From Gymnopus androsaceus JB14 (Eukaryota > Basidiomycota > Agaricomycetes > Agaricales > Omphalotaceae): a stretch of 64,000 nt of DNA. The translations under genes and the position numbers were made by a program. The notes beneath the pieces were generated by a model that did not search any database, was not told the origin of the DNA, and was given only the letters and a program-made list of their open reading frames with translations. Within the stretch, counting starts at the first letter, position 1; each line of letters opens with the position of its first letter. Below, one piece after another: positions 1 to 12,208 of the stretch. Location of the stretch: assembly GCA_009733575.1 (NCBI GenBank), contig ML769588.1, forward strand, positions 61,656 through 125,655, written 5' to 3'.

Positions 1-3000
1 CTAAACGTTTAGAAAGTTGAGGAACCCATGATCCTGCAGCAACAACTGGTTTCGGAGCAGCTAATGGTACATTAACATCTGTGCTGGAGCCAGAAGCTAC
101 ACGCGTTGTTTGGGGAAGGGCAGAGGATGCGTCTACAGTATCTGCTGATGATGTTGATGGCGCAAAAGCATCTGAAACGTTGCTGTATGGCCGACTGCCA
201 AGCACAGAGGAGCTCCGCACTCGCTGAGAGAGCACATTGCGATCTGGAAGAGGAGCATTGTCGATAATCGACGGACGTCGCACCGATACCGACGCGTTCC
301 TACCACGTCGCATCGTCAGAGTAGCTGAGTTTGGAAGAGGAGAAGAGCTCTCAGGACTCTGCAATGAAGACTGCGACACCACCCTCTTTATGGTTTTGGT
401 GCTAGCAGCGAACTAGACGGCGTTCACGGTATTCCTCGGGCGAAGGGGAGAAGAAGTTGAAAGATCTCTACGTGGTGGTCGAGGGGGAGCATCCGTAGAA
501 GTTTCAACTTGTTGTTCGGCGTTTGGCTTGTACAGGATCACCATTTCTGAGGACGACTTGAAGATACTCATGGAACCGTTGGAAGAAGATGAGTCTCCCC
601 TGGAATGCCGCATAGAATCTGAAGGAGGTCGGTCATCCCTTGATGTAGAGTTTAATCTGGGGCTCGCCTCAGGAAAGGGCGGTCTAAACCCAGTCGAAAT
701 CGAGTTCTTTCGGGTAGTCAACCTTTTGGCTAAGGTCGCAACATCGGGGAGCAGAGGCCCGACAAGAGGCTTGAAAGAAAGTGAAGACGATGATTTCTGG
801 TGAATCTTCAAGGCGGGCCTTATATCAGCTGAGGGTAAGGAAGCTCCCTTTCTGTGAACAGGAGAAGCTGGGGCCCGAGTTGGAGTTGGGGAGGAAGAGG
901 AATCAATTGGCTTTTGAAGTCTACTGGAGCCGCTTTCGGGAGAGCAGACAGCTCTGAAAAAAGTATTAGATCGAGGACAATGTTGGATTCCAAGCACTAA
1001 CCTTCGGTCGGCAGAGATCCATTCCCTGTTGTTTCCTGTGTAAGCGTTCCTTCTATCTGTGTCGCAGCTTCCATGGAAGGTGGAATCGAAGGGAAGGCTT
1101 CAACCGAGGGAGAGCCGGATGAAGAAATGCCCTCATTTCCAGTCGGACCAGAGGAGCTCAATTCTACCATTACCAACGGAATCTCAGGGGCCGTGGTATC
1201 TACCTTCGGAGCAGCAGATACAACTTTAAGAGGGTCAAGCTCCAGAGGTGGTCGTACAGAGTCCTTCCGAGTACGTCTGGCCAGCGTCGATGCATCTGGC
1301 AATGGGACATCCGGTGCAAACTTTGGCAGGGAAGCAAAAGAAGAAGAAGTTCTCAAGCTCTTCTTCAAGGTCTTCTTCGCTGACAACTGTACTGAAGACG
1401 TTGATGGCGCATCCCTTCCAGCTGAACCAAGCGATGACTCTGACGCGCTAGACCTATGCCTAGAGGTAGGCGGAGAAAGCAGTTTGCTCTGTCCCGGTAA
1501 TGTGTCCAAAGCATTAAGCTTTTCTAGAACTGGGGAAGGAATAGGAGAAACTACACCGTTCCTACTTGGCCGGGCGGGGACCGCTTTAGATATGACATTT
1601 GAAAGCCGCAGAGGTTGGAGGTTTACAGCTTTCATTTCTGGCTCCAGAGTTGACGAAGGTGGCTCTAGTGTAGGCACAGGAAGAACCTCTTTTTTATTCG
1701 ACCCCGCGGAGTCAGGTGCTTGTGACTTCGGGGATGCATCGACGGGCAAAGGGGGCAGAGGTGGGCTGTCTAAAGACAGAGGTGGCGGTGGTGGCATCCT
1801 AGACCGTACCACGGGTTCTAGTGTAGGCACAGAATGAACATCCTTCTCTGGCTTCGTTACGGAAACTAAATGACGGCTTAGCTTGACTGAGTGCGGAAGG
1901 GAAGAAGAACAAACCTTTCGATTGCACCTCCACGTTCTGGGTCGTTGTAGCGGCATTGTGAGGTGGTAGATGTGGTTTTGCAGTCCGAGATCGTGTCGTG
2001 GGTTTTACAGGAAAAGCACCTTTGGTAAAGTTATTTCAGATTCATTCAATTAAATGCAGGAAGGGAAAAACAAACCTGCGTCATTCGATTGCGTTGAAGT
2101 ATCTACGGCCACGTCAGGCGCATTGGAGGGCAATGGCGGCAGAGGACTGTCTAAGGGCAAAGGTGGTGGGGGTATCCTATGTCGTAGCGCTGATTTCGTC
2201 CCTCTTTGAGGAGGACGGGCAGTATCCTTCCCAGACGGCATCGATGAAAGTGAGTACGCGGGTGGACGTGAAGAAGTAGTCGGCGCAGGTGCTTTCGGGG
2301 TAGGAGGTGCAGCATCCTTCAAAGCCGGCATAGAGGGAAGTGAAGGAACTGGAGGAGGCGGAGAATGACCCCGAGGAAGTTTCGGGAGCGGTCGTACCTT
2401 CCCATTCGTCCGGCTTCTCGACAGTGTAGCAGACTCTCTCTCCGGCAATGGCGGTGGACTAGGCTGCTTCGTCATCGTAATCCTCAGTGGTGATGCCGGA
2501 ACCATCCTAGGACCCTTCAGCTTCGACTTTGTCCGAGATAAAGGAGGAATAACAAAATCAGCGGGCAGTTCGACTATTCGTGCGCTGCCAGGCGGATTCA
2601 TATTCAACTGCTGCGACGTAAACTTTGAAGCAAACGCCGACTTGGGAAGGGGAACTCGCGGTGGTAGTTGGAGGTCCGACGCATTGAAGGTGTTGTGGAG
2701 ATGGCTCGAAGTTTTCGGGATGGTGAAAGCCTTGGGACTAGGTTTCGGAGAATCGCCATAAAGTTCGAGAATGCTCCATGTCGCCGAGGCGCTAAGAACA
2801 ACGCTGGCAGGCGATGTCTTCTCGGGAGACTGTACAGTGATTACCGTGGTCATTGTAGTGGTTGTCATTGTAGTGGTCGTGGAAATCTTCAAAGAAGGAA
2901 CGTTACGCCTCTGTCTCGTGAAGCCAGGGGAGCTTTGGCTTTCTTCAACGCGAGAAAGTGTGCTGGCCATTGCCAGTATGCTGCTCGCGCTTTCAGCGGA

Positions 3001-3858
3001 AGCTTGACTATCTCTGAAATCGAAGTCGTGACCCTTTGGTGATGGAAACGCATGGAAAACATCCTGACGAGACCAGAGTATAGACACCCTTTCTCCCGCT
3101 TCAGGCGAGACTGTGTTGGAAGGTTCCATGAGAGCCACGAGAGATCGAGAGTCCCTGCGACCATCGACCGCATCTTTCGTTCCCTTCCATTTCGATCGGG
3201 CTAGCTCCAAGGACTTTGGATGTGAGTCCACGCTATCCTCGTCGGATATGGTAGGAAGTGATGAGTTCAATGATGGCGTCGAAGAAGCCAGAGAGGAAGT
3301 ATCCGACATTGATGAGGCAGAGGATAGGTGAGGCGTAACATGAGGTCTGCTCTCGAACGATTTGAGCGTGAACGCTTCCAACTGAAGCTTTGACTTTCGT
3401 TTGAGATGATATCCTTCCGGATGTGGTACGCTTCTTGAAGCCTTCTTCATTGGAGATCCGGAAGTCTGACGATTCTCTCCACGCCTTTCTCGATTAAACC
3501 CTGACGTCCCGAATGAATAACATGTAGTCCGAGCTAGTGTCATACGCACCTTTCCCAAAGCTACTACTGCCCATACTACTGCCAGACGTAAGGCCTTGAA
3601 CCGAGTTATTTCAAACCATCAACTCTGGATTAAACGAAACTCACCAACGTCCATAGGTCCAGCAGAGTCCATATGTCCTTCCCCGCCAAACTGCACATTC
3701 CACGCGTCCGGATTGTTAAATATTTCATTCACCATTGCACTTTCGGGTGTTTGCCCAAGATATCTTGCAGCGCTTGGAATACTTCCGCCTGAAACTAGCC
3801 CGTCGTCCAAAAGTAAAGGATCCAAAGGTCGTGAGCGAGTGGATTGCAAAATCGACAT
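1..3858 (-). CDS. Large Pro/Ser-rich disordered protein, 3' end beyond window
   Basis: Reads right to left from an ATG at 3858 and is still open at base 1. It is a low-complexity protein of unknown function. I can follow a short first exon (about 3645-3858), a very small exon near 3550 and long exons at about 2060-3510, 997-1990 and 428-990. A clean 57-bp phase-0 intron (371-427) leads into an exon open to the edge. The protein is rich in Ser, Pro and basic residues with no membrane segment or known fold. Proline clusters (PPPPPLSLDSPPLPPLP) resemble SH3 or profilin ligands, so a cytoskeletal or scaffold role is possible but only inferred. Two modules occur twice: RxRxPPPP..LDSP.LPPLP and LPDxxTLAxRxTRK(D/N)S. 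The plus-strand open frame at 1073-1837 is its shadow. The 5' end is uncertain because a good 3' splice site lies just before the ATG. Confidence 0.6.
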
Positions 3859-5559
3859 CCTGCCTGAGAATGACAAAGTAGAACGAAAATAATAAAAACG
3901 GAACGATGGAGAGCTGCCCAGCAGTTCTCAGAGGGTAAAGCCAAACGCTAGCACCTGAGGTCACTTATACTCGTGAAAATTAAACGAGAAACGGGAGCCT
4001 TGGGACGCCGCGTCTGGCAAAAGGCTGAGAAGAGCGAATATCAATCCGCAAGCTCTGCCACGCCCATTAAGAGTGCCGGTAACAAGGTCTTGAAACTGGT
4101 TGAATGGCGAGGAACCAATTGGAGCTATCTCGAGCGGATCTGATTAGGATTGTATCATGAAACCGTCAAACCGTCAGAATTCTACAGTGCACACTGCCAT
4201 TGCGCCTCTTCAACCCGACTGAACACCGGAAGTACTGAAGAAGAAACAGTCGAGACTAGATCAAGGCTCGAAATCTTTGCTTATTGTAGACAAGGAACTG
4301 AAGCGCCGCGTTCAAAACAGACTGAACGGAAAGAAAGAAAGAAAGAGCCTGATAAAATAGTAGGCGCTGATGCATGATGGCGCTTAACCCGCTGCCGTGG
4401 AGGCCGACTCGGAAACGACAAAGTTGCCTGTCTCCTTGCTTTCTCCTCCGCGAAGCCCTTTACCAGGTACTTTAGCCCAGCCAGATTTCTTCTAGCCTTT
4501 TCCCTACCCATTCCGATAATACTCATGGCAACTCGAGTCATGTTGGAAGATTTAAATGCATTCATTAATTCAACTTCAGTATCCTCGCTACACCGCACAT
4601 CATCACACTCCCTGCGATTCTTCTATGCTGGGGCCCCTGCCAAGCTCCAACTACTCAGCCGTATTGCTCAATTCAAGATGTCCGTTTTTGCGTTGGGAAT
4701 CTAGAAGAATATCCTCCAATTGCCTGCACCAAAACTCCACTGAGCTTGACTGATGATCTCTTCGACGTTGATCTGGTCAGGCCTGGGTTTTATTGTACGT
4801 CATGGTATTAGAAAGGTACTTTCAACATGCACATTGACGACCAAAGATTCGATCCCGCAGGTTATAGGAGTAAATGTAGTAGTATCCGGATGACATTATG
4901 TACTGCATCTTGTTCAACCACCAGTTGCGAGATGATCAGCGGGAAGTAATGTCGAGGAGAGTCTACAGCTTTCCAAAAAAAGCTCTATAAAGTATCTACG
5001 ATAATCCGAGAATGCCGCTTTTAACCGAGCCTGGTACCAGGAGAAATGAAAGGAGATCTATGGGCACCGCAAATCGAGCGCAGGACCTCAACTTCAGTCA
5101 GTCAGTCAATACTCCGTCCGAGCGATGTGCAACACAGACATCAAGACCCATGTTAGTGCGACTCAGCTGGAGATTGCAATTGATGAGAATGCGCGCGCTT
5201 TGATCGAGTTGACAGTAAATGGCAGTAGTATCAGATCTTTTAATCAGAAGGACAGCTCTATGGAATGCAAGTTCGACTCTTAATCTGGCTCTTGTCAGCG
5301 AGAGGACCAATAAGTTCTACTTTGTACACATCAATATCTTTCTAATATATTATTATCACAAGCGAAGCTTGACGAAGTGTCGGTCAAAGCTGATCTTCAC
5401 TTGCCAAATTGAGTCGGAGGTTACAAATAGCAAAACACATGGTACTTTGTTTCTCTCATTCACCACGATGGGAAGCCTGACTTAGTACTGAACAAGGACC
5501 ACAACACCAATGCTAAAAACGTCTACCGATTCCTGGCGCGAAGAATAACTTTGATCTAC
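3859..5559. other. Region without a recognisable gene
   Basis: About 1.7 kb with only short open frames in all six frames. A frame of about 75 codons ending near 5282 on the plus strand reads plausibly (start candidate ATG at 5125, MCNTDIKTHV) but resembles nothing I know and may be another decayed exon upstream of the HNH relic. No repeats or RNA genes seen. Confidence 0.4.
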
Positions 5560-6749
5560 GTATCAAGTTGTCGGTTGATTGTCGGCTCATCTGTCCGTCA
5601 GCCAAGGCATCATATAGCGAAATTGCTTCTGTTCACCATGAGCATGGTGCTCAAGATATGACTCTGCAAGATGTATCTGGAGCATTTGAGCATTATAGTA
5701 TATACGTCCCATCCCTGTGAGTGCTCCTTTTTTCTATTTCTTTCCAATCCTATCGTTATGAGAATATTCTAGGTTCGGACGTACAAGGGTAGATTCCCTC
5801 GGAACACCTCGCGCATGTCTCGAGTCCCTCGTTTGATTGGCTGCGCACGGAAATCAAAGCTGCTCTTAAGGAATACCCAAAGAATCATGTAAGAATCATG
5901 CAACAGCGAAAAAGAATGTTGTTGTAACTTATGTTGAAGTCGGCGATGAGTCTAACCTTTCGGTACCCAGGCACTGATTCAGGATGGCTACCGCTGCATG
6001 CTAACCGGTAAATTCGACACATCTTCGGCTACTGAATCGCAAGCTTTGCGACTCCGAAATGCTATCCGCTCCTCCTGGTTCTGAAGACGAGATTCATTGA
6101 GTTTCAACACAGTGCGGGTGTATCTTTCCGGGCTCCAACCAATGTTAGTGTCACTGGGCAACAGAACGGAGTTACAGTAAACACCTTTACCGATTCTGGT
6201 CGGTGAATTTGATTCCTCTGTTAAAGAATGAGCTGCAGCTTTCTGGACATTCTCGAACGATTTAGCTTTCGGGGTATCACGCATGCACTAAAGAATATCA
6301 TGACATTGGACCGTCACTGTCAAGACCGTTAGACTCCTTGGAACTTTGGCTAGAAGCTTTCGATCGGGTATGTCCGTCTTCTTTAATTACAACACTGACA
6401 GTACGAATTCTGTTGATACAATACAGATTTTCAACCATTGTATGATCAGAACATCTACGAGCAAATGCTCAAGGCTTTGAATCTTCCAACTCGTGTTATC
6501 CTTTCTCATAATTCTGGCTTACGCCTTTACCAGGACTTGGCCTTGGATCCAGAACTCTCAGATGCCTTACCGTTGCCGAATCCTCAATATCTTCACATTC
6601 ATGCATACGTCTATAAAGTCGCCCACATGTCTGGAGCTGCTGGTTATATAGATTACATTTTTCGGAAGATGGAGGATATTGACGTGCTTGCAGAGGATGG
6701 AACTTCTGTGGATGCTTTGAAAGGTACATTGTTGTTGTTCCTCGCTTGA
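5560..6749 (+). pseudogene. Decayed HNH-nuclease-domain protein
   Basis: Fragments of a widespread mushroom HNH-domain protein lie in the right order but in different frames. First comes QDVSGAFEHYSIYVPSL, followed by a good 57-bp intron. Then PSFDWLRTEIKAALKEY appears, then the HNH hallmark ALIQDGYRCMLTGKF at about 5971-6015, which ends at a stop after roughly 23 more codons. TQCGCIF (the metal-binding TQCAHIF region), LKNIMTLD and SLELWLEAFD follow in shifted frames. A last open stretch (6438-6749) holds the conserved end LHIHAYVYKVAHMSGAAGYI and VLAEDGTS. At least three frame shifts plus stops make this a pseudogene. Such proteins are predicted DNA nucleases of unknown role. Family assignment is from remembered motifs. 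Confidence 0.7.
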
Positions 6750-7430
6750 ATGCGCCTCGTTCTTTAGCTATACTAGTCTTTGTTAGGCTGTTGTATTGAG
6801 TAGCACTGCGTTGACTGTGGTCATCGACTCATTCTAGGTCATTTTTATTCTGGTGCATTTTCAGCGGCATGTCAGCGCAGATGGTGCTTTATATGAAGTA
6901 GAGGCATAGCCAAGTGATCTTCGCTTGAAACTCCCAAAGAATGTCAAATTCACTTAAAATCCTTAATAAATTCAATGTTTCATTGTATTCAACAGAATTC
7001 AAGTATTTCTTAGGTCTTACTGTTTGTTTATAAGCGTAATTAGCTTGATTAGTTATCTAACCGATCTTTAACAACGACCAGACGTTTGGCCAAAATCCCA
7101 GTTTTGGCCGGTTTTGGCCGGTTTTAGACCAAGCACCGAAAAATATTCACCATGAACTCAATTCGCGTTGTAAATTCATCGGACTATGCCCAAAATCTCC
7201 ACAACAAGGTATTTTATGGATTCTAAATCCTGTTTAGCCAGGTAATTGCATACAACTTATTTACTAGGCAAAAAACGCTTGTGTGGCCGACTTCCCGGTC
7301 CTCCTTAGTAACGGAAGCGAGAATGAGTATTCCAATTGTAAGTAAATGTCTCTGAACGGGAAAAATGGAGCAACCAGTGTACGTCTAAATGTCCTGTTGA
7401 AAGAAAGAGAGCAAGCATGAGTGTTCGATA
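6750..7430. other. AT-rich intergenic region with a short GGTTTTGGCC repeat
   Basis: About 680 bp between the HNH relic and the convergent membrane-protein gene. No coding frame is supported. A short direct repeat of the unit GGTTTTGGCC occurs around 7100-7130. Nothing else was seen. Confidence 0.4.
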
Positions 7431-9815
7431 TTATACATGAGGGATAAACGTAGTCCATTGCACTTCCTCTAATGCTCCTGCAGGAAGATCTCGGAGGAGT
7501 ATAAATGCCAGAATGAATGTAGTTATTCTGGCGAGGATGTAGAAAGCAAAGACTATTCGGATAAGGCCTAATATATTTAGACAACTACCAGTGATAATAA
7601 GTAGCATAAGATTCAGTGTTATTGCAGCCAATATCGCAACTGGAGCAATGGTTATGCAGAGGGAAGTTATGCGCCAAAGATGTTGCTCGACTGTTGACGG
7701 AAATTGGAACACCCAAGCCACGCAATGAATAGCACCAAAGAGCGCTCCAATAAGCATCTCCAATGCCATTGGGTATCCTATAGTGAATGAAAGCTTTATT
7801 TGGTGCGTTTTTGCATTTGCCACTTTCGAAATGACATTGGGCGTAAACCTCCATGAAACAGAGGTACATGTGTATCAAAGCTAGAAAGCTTCGGTGACGA
7901 TGGGTCCGGATTGGGTTGAGAATCAGGAATGGCAAGAGTCTCATCATGATCGAGTCTATCGTCCAAGTCCAAGGGCCACGGCTGAATGAATAGCTTTGAG
8001 ATTGTGATGAGTAAAGTCCAAAGTGGTAGGAAGAACGATGCGAAGAGAAAATTCAAGTACGACGGGATAGCACTGACAGATTTTCGAAACTGTGAAGATC
8101 TCTGAGTAGAATGTACTACTGAAGGAGCATCTTCCGGAAGACTGGTGAGGGTTCGTTCTCGTTTATCTTTGCAGATGATCGCAGATAAGAGGAGGGATGC
8201 CTTGGTGCAGCATCCGCAATATCCATACGGAGGTCCTCAGTTATACTGGAGGTAGTAGCACCCGGTGCACCAAATACTACTGGCGAGTTACTACGTGCTG
8301 ATAGGGTACACGCCTCGTCAGTAAGCAAGCCAGCATAAGCGACTTCAAAAGAAGTCAGTGGTATCGAAATTCGATGGCACACCAGAGCCGGTGTAGCTTC
8401 CGAAGGACTGCTCGGCGTTTCATCTGTCTCTAGGGATTGCATATAGGGTAATGGAGCTCCATCTGTGACATGTATAAGTTTTGCTTTCAAAAAATTCCTG
8501 TACATTCGAGGTCTCACCATTTTCATGGCCATAAAAAGAGTAGGGGCCAGTCCCTTCCCGCCACTCATCATGCAAATTGTGATCATAATCCCAGAGTTTG
8601 ACTGAGGCAGTACCGCTTGTCGACTCTATGGAAGAGGCTGGGATGGTGAATGTGACACATTCTTTAATTGCAGCATGAAGTTCCTTGTTAGTGGCATCGC
8701 ACGGACCAGTACTAGTACTGTTGCAAGCGTAAGTGCTTTTGCCACAGTCCTGTACAGTCGAGGCAACATCACTTTCATTATCAGAAAAAGAGCTACGGCC
8801 ACCGGTCCCTTCCATGAATCCGAGAGTTTCGAAACTTGCAGCGCGAGGGTCCTTGTTATGGGAAGCAGAGTTGCTGTAGTCACTATCCCGTAGTTGTACC
8901 AAAATAGGATGACGTACGTCCAGTGGTTTTTTCCACCATAACGCGTATGTCAGGAAGTTTAGGAAAGCAAAAGCAGCAGTGGTAAGCTCCAGCTCCGTGA
9001 TGGGAAGATGTTGTACCCCTCTGGAGATGACCTGAGCCATGAACCACGTAGTTTGAACCAAAGCAAGTGTCTTCCCCAGCGCATCGCCTTTGCTCCTGTC
9101 CATAATTTCAGAGCAGGGAATAGAAGGAAGGGAGATAAGGTCTTTCGAAAGGAGCAAATGAAGATCATCTGCCTGTAGAACTCCGATACGCTGTCCGGAG
9201 GTACTAGTTAGCATGAATCCTCCCATTACAAGGAACATGCCGTGAGTTAACGTCCAGTCGCTGCCTGTGTGACTAATTTTAAGTACCTGGCAGAAATAAT
9301 AACCTGTTTGGGTCACCCACAAGCAGGAAAGTTACGAAGCTCTGCAATCCCACTTCTTGCGGAACGCAATTGGTTCGCAGCCCATATAATGATGAATTCT
9401 GGCGCAATGAGTGCAACCGCGAGTATCTTCACGCGTCGCCAAAGGAGCTGTCCTCCCGAATCATCCAAAGCAGGTATATTCGGATGTACGGCTACCCAGG
9501 TGCATGCAAAGATGGTGGTAAGACAGCTCCAGACGATCTCTGCAGTTGTACGAGTAGATTCACCTGAATCAGATTGACCAGAACAACTGGTGTCCGAAGG
9601 AGTAGGGAGAGCAATCCCTGCCGAATGAAAAATAGGAATATAAAGAGGTACATCCAGTCGGACACAAGCTTTCGATAGCTGAGGTTATAGCAGAGCATAG
9701 ACGCTTCTGTCGGTCAGCAGATTCAGCTTGTGACTTAGCATTCAAGGATAAGCCAGTGCAAGAATATCATATCTCCACTCACCTGTGCAGAAATGTATAC
9801 ATCTACAGGGCTACG
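7431..9815 (-). CDS. Multi-pass membrane protein, mushroom family of unknown function
   Basis: Spliced gene read right to left. It begins with an extracellular or lumenal stretch (CSGQSDSGESTRTTAEIVW), followed by a conserved segment with TIFACTWVAVHPNIP and a helix ending in EFIIIWAANQ. After a short intron comes WTLTHGMFLVMGGFMLT, then a long hydrophilic region, KGDALGKTLALVQTTWF and LTYALWWKKPLDV. It ends in several helices with GAIHCVAWVFQFPSTVEQHLWRI and ALEEVQWTTFIPHV just before the stop. These match a large Agaricomycete family of about 450-550 residues that I recognise by pattern, with no assigned function; plasma-membrane location is likely. Near 7810-7825 the frame slips by one base between LRPMSF and KTHQIKLSFTIG, so the gene is either slightly damaged or misread. 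The first exon and start codon are unresolved (coding can be followed to about 9800). Confidence 0.65.
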
Positions 9816-9918
9816 TTCCAATGCAGTAGTTTCTCAACCTTGGTTGCGGTGAAAAACCCGAGCACCGTCTATGTGTGTTGATCAATTGGAGTTTATGTAC
9901 ACTGCCAAGCACTGGCAG

Positions 9919-10159
9919 CATCAGCAAAAGCTGTACGGTTGATAAGACATCTTAATACCTTCTGGAGCAAGGGTACCCCCTCCAGAGTGCTCCATAGTGC
10001 TCTGAGTGCTCTGAGCAATTCAATCGCTTTTTGATAGCTTTTTGACAGGTGTTGGGCTTGTCAAAAAAGCGATTGAATTGCTCTGGAGCACTCTGGAGGG
10101 GGTACCCTTGCTCCAGAATGTATTAAGATGTCTTATCAACCATACAGGTTTTGCTGATG
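9919..10159. repeat. Long near-perfect inverted repeat (hairpin), 241 bp
   Basis: The left arm (9919-10047) and right arm (10059-10159) are reverse complements apart from a few mismatches, a 20-base insertion (about 9994-10013) and a short 11-base duplication near the tip. The loop is about 11 bases. The outer part (CATCAGCAAAA), the centre (GGAGCAAGGGTACCCCCTCC) and the inner AGCAATTCAATCG all pair. No clear target-site duplication flanks it. It lies between two divergent genes, ending 18 bp before the ATG of the small secreted peptide. It could be a foldback or MITE-type element, or a regulatory hairpin; the sequence does not decide. Confidence 0.85.
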
Positions 10160-10177
10160 TGAATCTCTTTCTCAACC

Positions 10178-10324
10178 ATGAAGCTCCTGTACGTAGCTGC
10201 AAGCATCTTAGCTAGCATTCTTGGAAGCAATACCACAATCGCGCCCATCGCGGTTGTCGATAATGGTTAGTTTGTTCTAACATTGAATAAAACATGATCT
10301 CACACTGCAGCTTCTGTACTTTAG
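10178..10324 (+). CDS. Candidate very small secreted peptide (34 aa)
   Basis: The ATG at 10178 opens a textbook signal peptide (MKLLYVAASILASILG) followed by SNTTIAPIAVVDN. Unspliced, it stops at 10270. With a GT-AG intron (10266-10310) it ends in NASVL at 10324. The sequence recalls the N-terminus of small secreted fungal proteins but has no cysteines and no CaaX box, so it is not a mating pheromone. The long hairpin ends 18 bp upstream and would be in its leader. It could also be the surviving first exon of a longer, lost secreted gene. Function unknown. Confidence 0.35.
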
Positions 10325-10849
10325 TTTTTCATGGTGATTTATCGAAAATAACTAGTCCGCTCTTCCCAATCTGTGAACTGGTCAATCCTTCTTGGGCTTT
10401 GGAGCCTAATCTTGATGTTCTTATATGGGCGTTGCCTAAATACAATGATGTTTCTTGGAATATGAACAAAAATCTCTGTGACTTGTACTTGTTCTTATAT
10501 TCGGTCATGCAAACTGTTTCAATATAATTTTATCGTTATGCTGCCTCCATTGCACGAGTAGCCGCCACGCGACTGCGTTGGCTTGAACTTCACCGTCAAG
10601 TAAGGTCAGGAAGACCTGGAGTGAGGATTCTCAAGTTGAAATAATATGATTGGCCGATGGATATTTACCTGCATGACCATATCGCTCATTGCATCCTCAT
10701 GGAAGTATGGCTGGCTTTGGGAGACTGCCTCTGTAGACTGTTATCGTTTGCGCGACTGGGGATTGAATGTTGATCACGTTATGGCGTCACGATTGCTCAC
10801 ATCATTTTCCAAGTAGTAGATTCGAGTCAGTTCCTTCGTTTCTTCAACC

Positions 10850-12208
10850 ATGGCCACTGCTGCAAAAATGGCCGCTCCTCATCTAATGACCCTAGCTGAC
10901 CTCTCTGTTCCCCAAATCAACCGTCTACTTACACATTCCCTCTACTGCAAACAAATCTCCAAGCCATGGCTTGAACCTCAGACTCAAAAGCCCTCGCGAA
11001 AAAATCAGCTCAGGATGCCTTCGCAATCCCTTTTCAACAAAACAGTCGCTTTACTCTTTTCAAAAAGGAGTACTCGGACGCGGCTGGCTTCCGAGACGAG
11101 CATATCCTTGCTTGGAGGAAGAGCTCTTTTCCTCGGAAAAGATGATATTCAGTTGGGTGTTAATGAATCCCTGAAGGATTCAGCGCGTGTGATTGGTGGA
11201 ATGACTGAGGGTATCTTCGCCCGAGTCGGTGACCATGCAGAGATCGAGGTTTGGAACCTTTATTGTGTCCTTTCGTCGTGTTATCTTAATTTGATTCAAA
11301 TACAGGAACTCGCTAAACATTCGCCCGTACCCGTACTCAACGCATTATCATCCCTATGGCATCCTACTCAAACTCTCGCAGACCTTCTCACTCTGCACGA
11401 GCACGCGCATCTCTTCTCCCTCCCCGATCCCAATGTCGAACCCGTCCAGGACTATAAAAACATGGAAACCTCCATAAAATCACGAAAGCGCGAAAAAATG
11501 CTCACATCCTTGCCGGAGCTCCGTCCTTTAACCGTTGCCTATATTGGAGACAGCGCAAACGTTCTACATGATATGTTGGTGACGTATCCTCGACTGGGTC
11601 ACACGATGAGAGTGGCTAGTCCCGCCAAGTATCGCGCACCACCAGAGGTTTGGAAACGAGTGGAAGAACTTGGATGTGACAAGGGTATCTGGTGGGGAGA
11701 GGATCCGAAGGAGGCTGTAAAAGGCGCAGACGTCGTTTTTACTGATACTTGGTGCATTGTTTTCTGGAGTGTATTCTACTGCTATTCGCTGATCTTTAAT
11801 CTATATAGGATCTCAATGGGTCAAGAAGCAGAAAAAGCACAAAGACTCAAGGACTTTGAGGGCTATCCAGGTAACGGAGGCTCTGTGTCGAGAAGGAGGC
11901 GCCAACCCCAACTGGAAGTTTATGCACTGTCTTCCCCGAAAACAAGACGAAGTTGATGATGAGGTTTTTTTTCTTTCTTTGTTGTTTGTTTCTGTTTCTG
12001 AGTACAATGACACAGGTATTCTACGGTCCTCGATCCCTCGTCTTCCCTGAAGCCGATAACCGAAAATGGACTACTATGGCTACTTTTGAGTAAGTCTTGA
12101 TATATCTCTAGTCGGTTCTATGCTAATTGCTGTTGCAGTTTGTTCATTGGACGATGGAACTCTGGCGAGCCTCTGGATCTCAAGAAGGCTGATGAGGAAA
12201 AGAAGTAG
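10850..12208 (+). CDS. ARG3: Ornithine carbamoyltransferase (one-base frame break)
   Basis: Transfers the carbamoyl group of carbamoyl phosphate to ornithine to make citrulline in arginine synthesis; in fungi it is mitochondrial or cytosolic. The carbamoyl-phosphate motif [11 protein letters not shown], the [10 protein letters not shown] motif and the ornithine-binding FMHCLPRK are all present. Five exons join at introns 11249-11305, 11752-11808, 11964-12015 and 12090-12138. The exons sum to 1144 bases, one more than a multiple of three. The extra base is visible near 11867, where the expected GYQVTE reads GGC-TAT-C-CAG-GTA; upstream and downstream segments are otherwise typical. The start at 10850 gives [13 protein letters not shown] with no strong mitochondrial presequence. 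Its neighbour GSY1 follows on the same strand about 0.7 kb downstream. Identity is very secure; whether the shift is real or a sequence error is not known. Confidence 0.93.

Noticed and set aside
1073..1837. 254-codon plus-strand frame
   Set aside because: It is the antisense of the long minus-strand exon, whose splice sites and composition are convincing.
10178..10324. Mating pheromone precursor
   Set aside because: It has a secretory signal peptide and no C-terminal CaaX box.
11860..11875. A tiny intron explaining the OTCase frame change
   Set aside because: No GT-AG pair at a workable distance; the extra base in GGCTATCCAG explains it fully.
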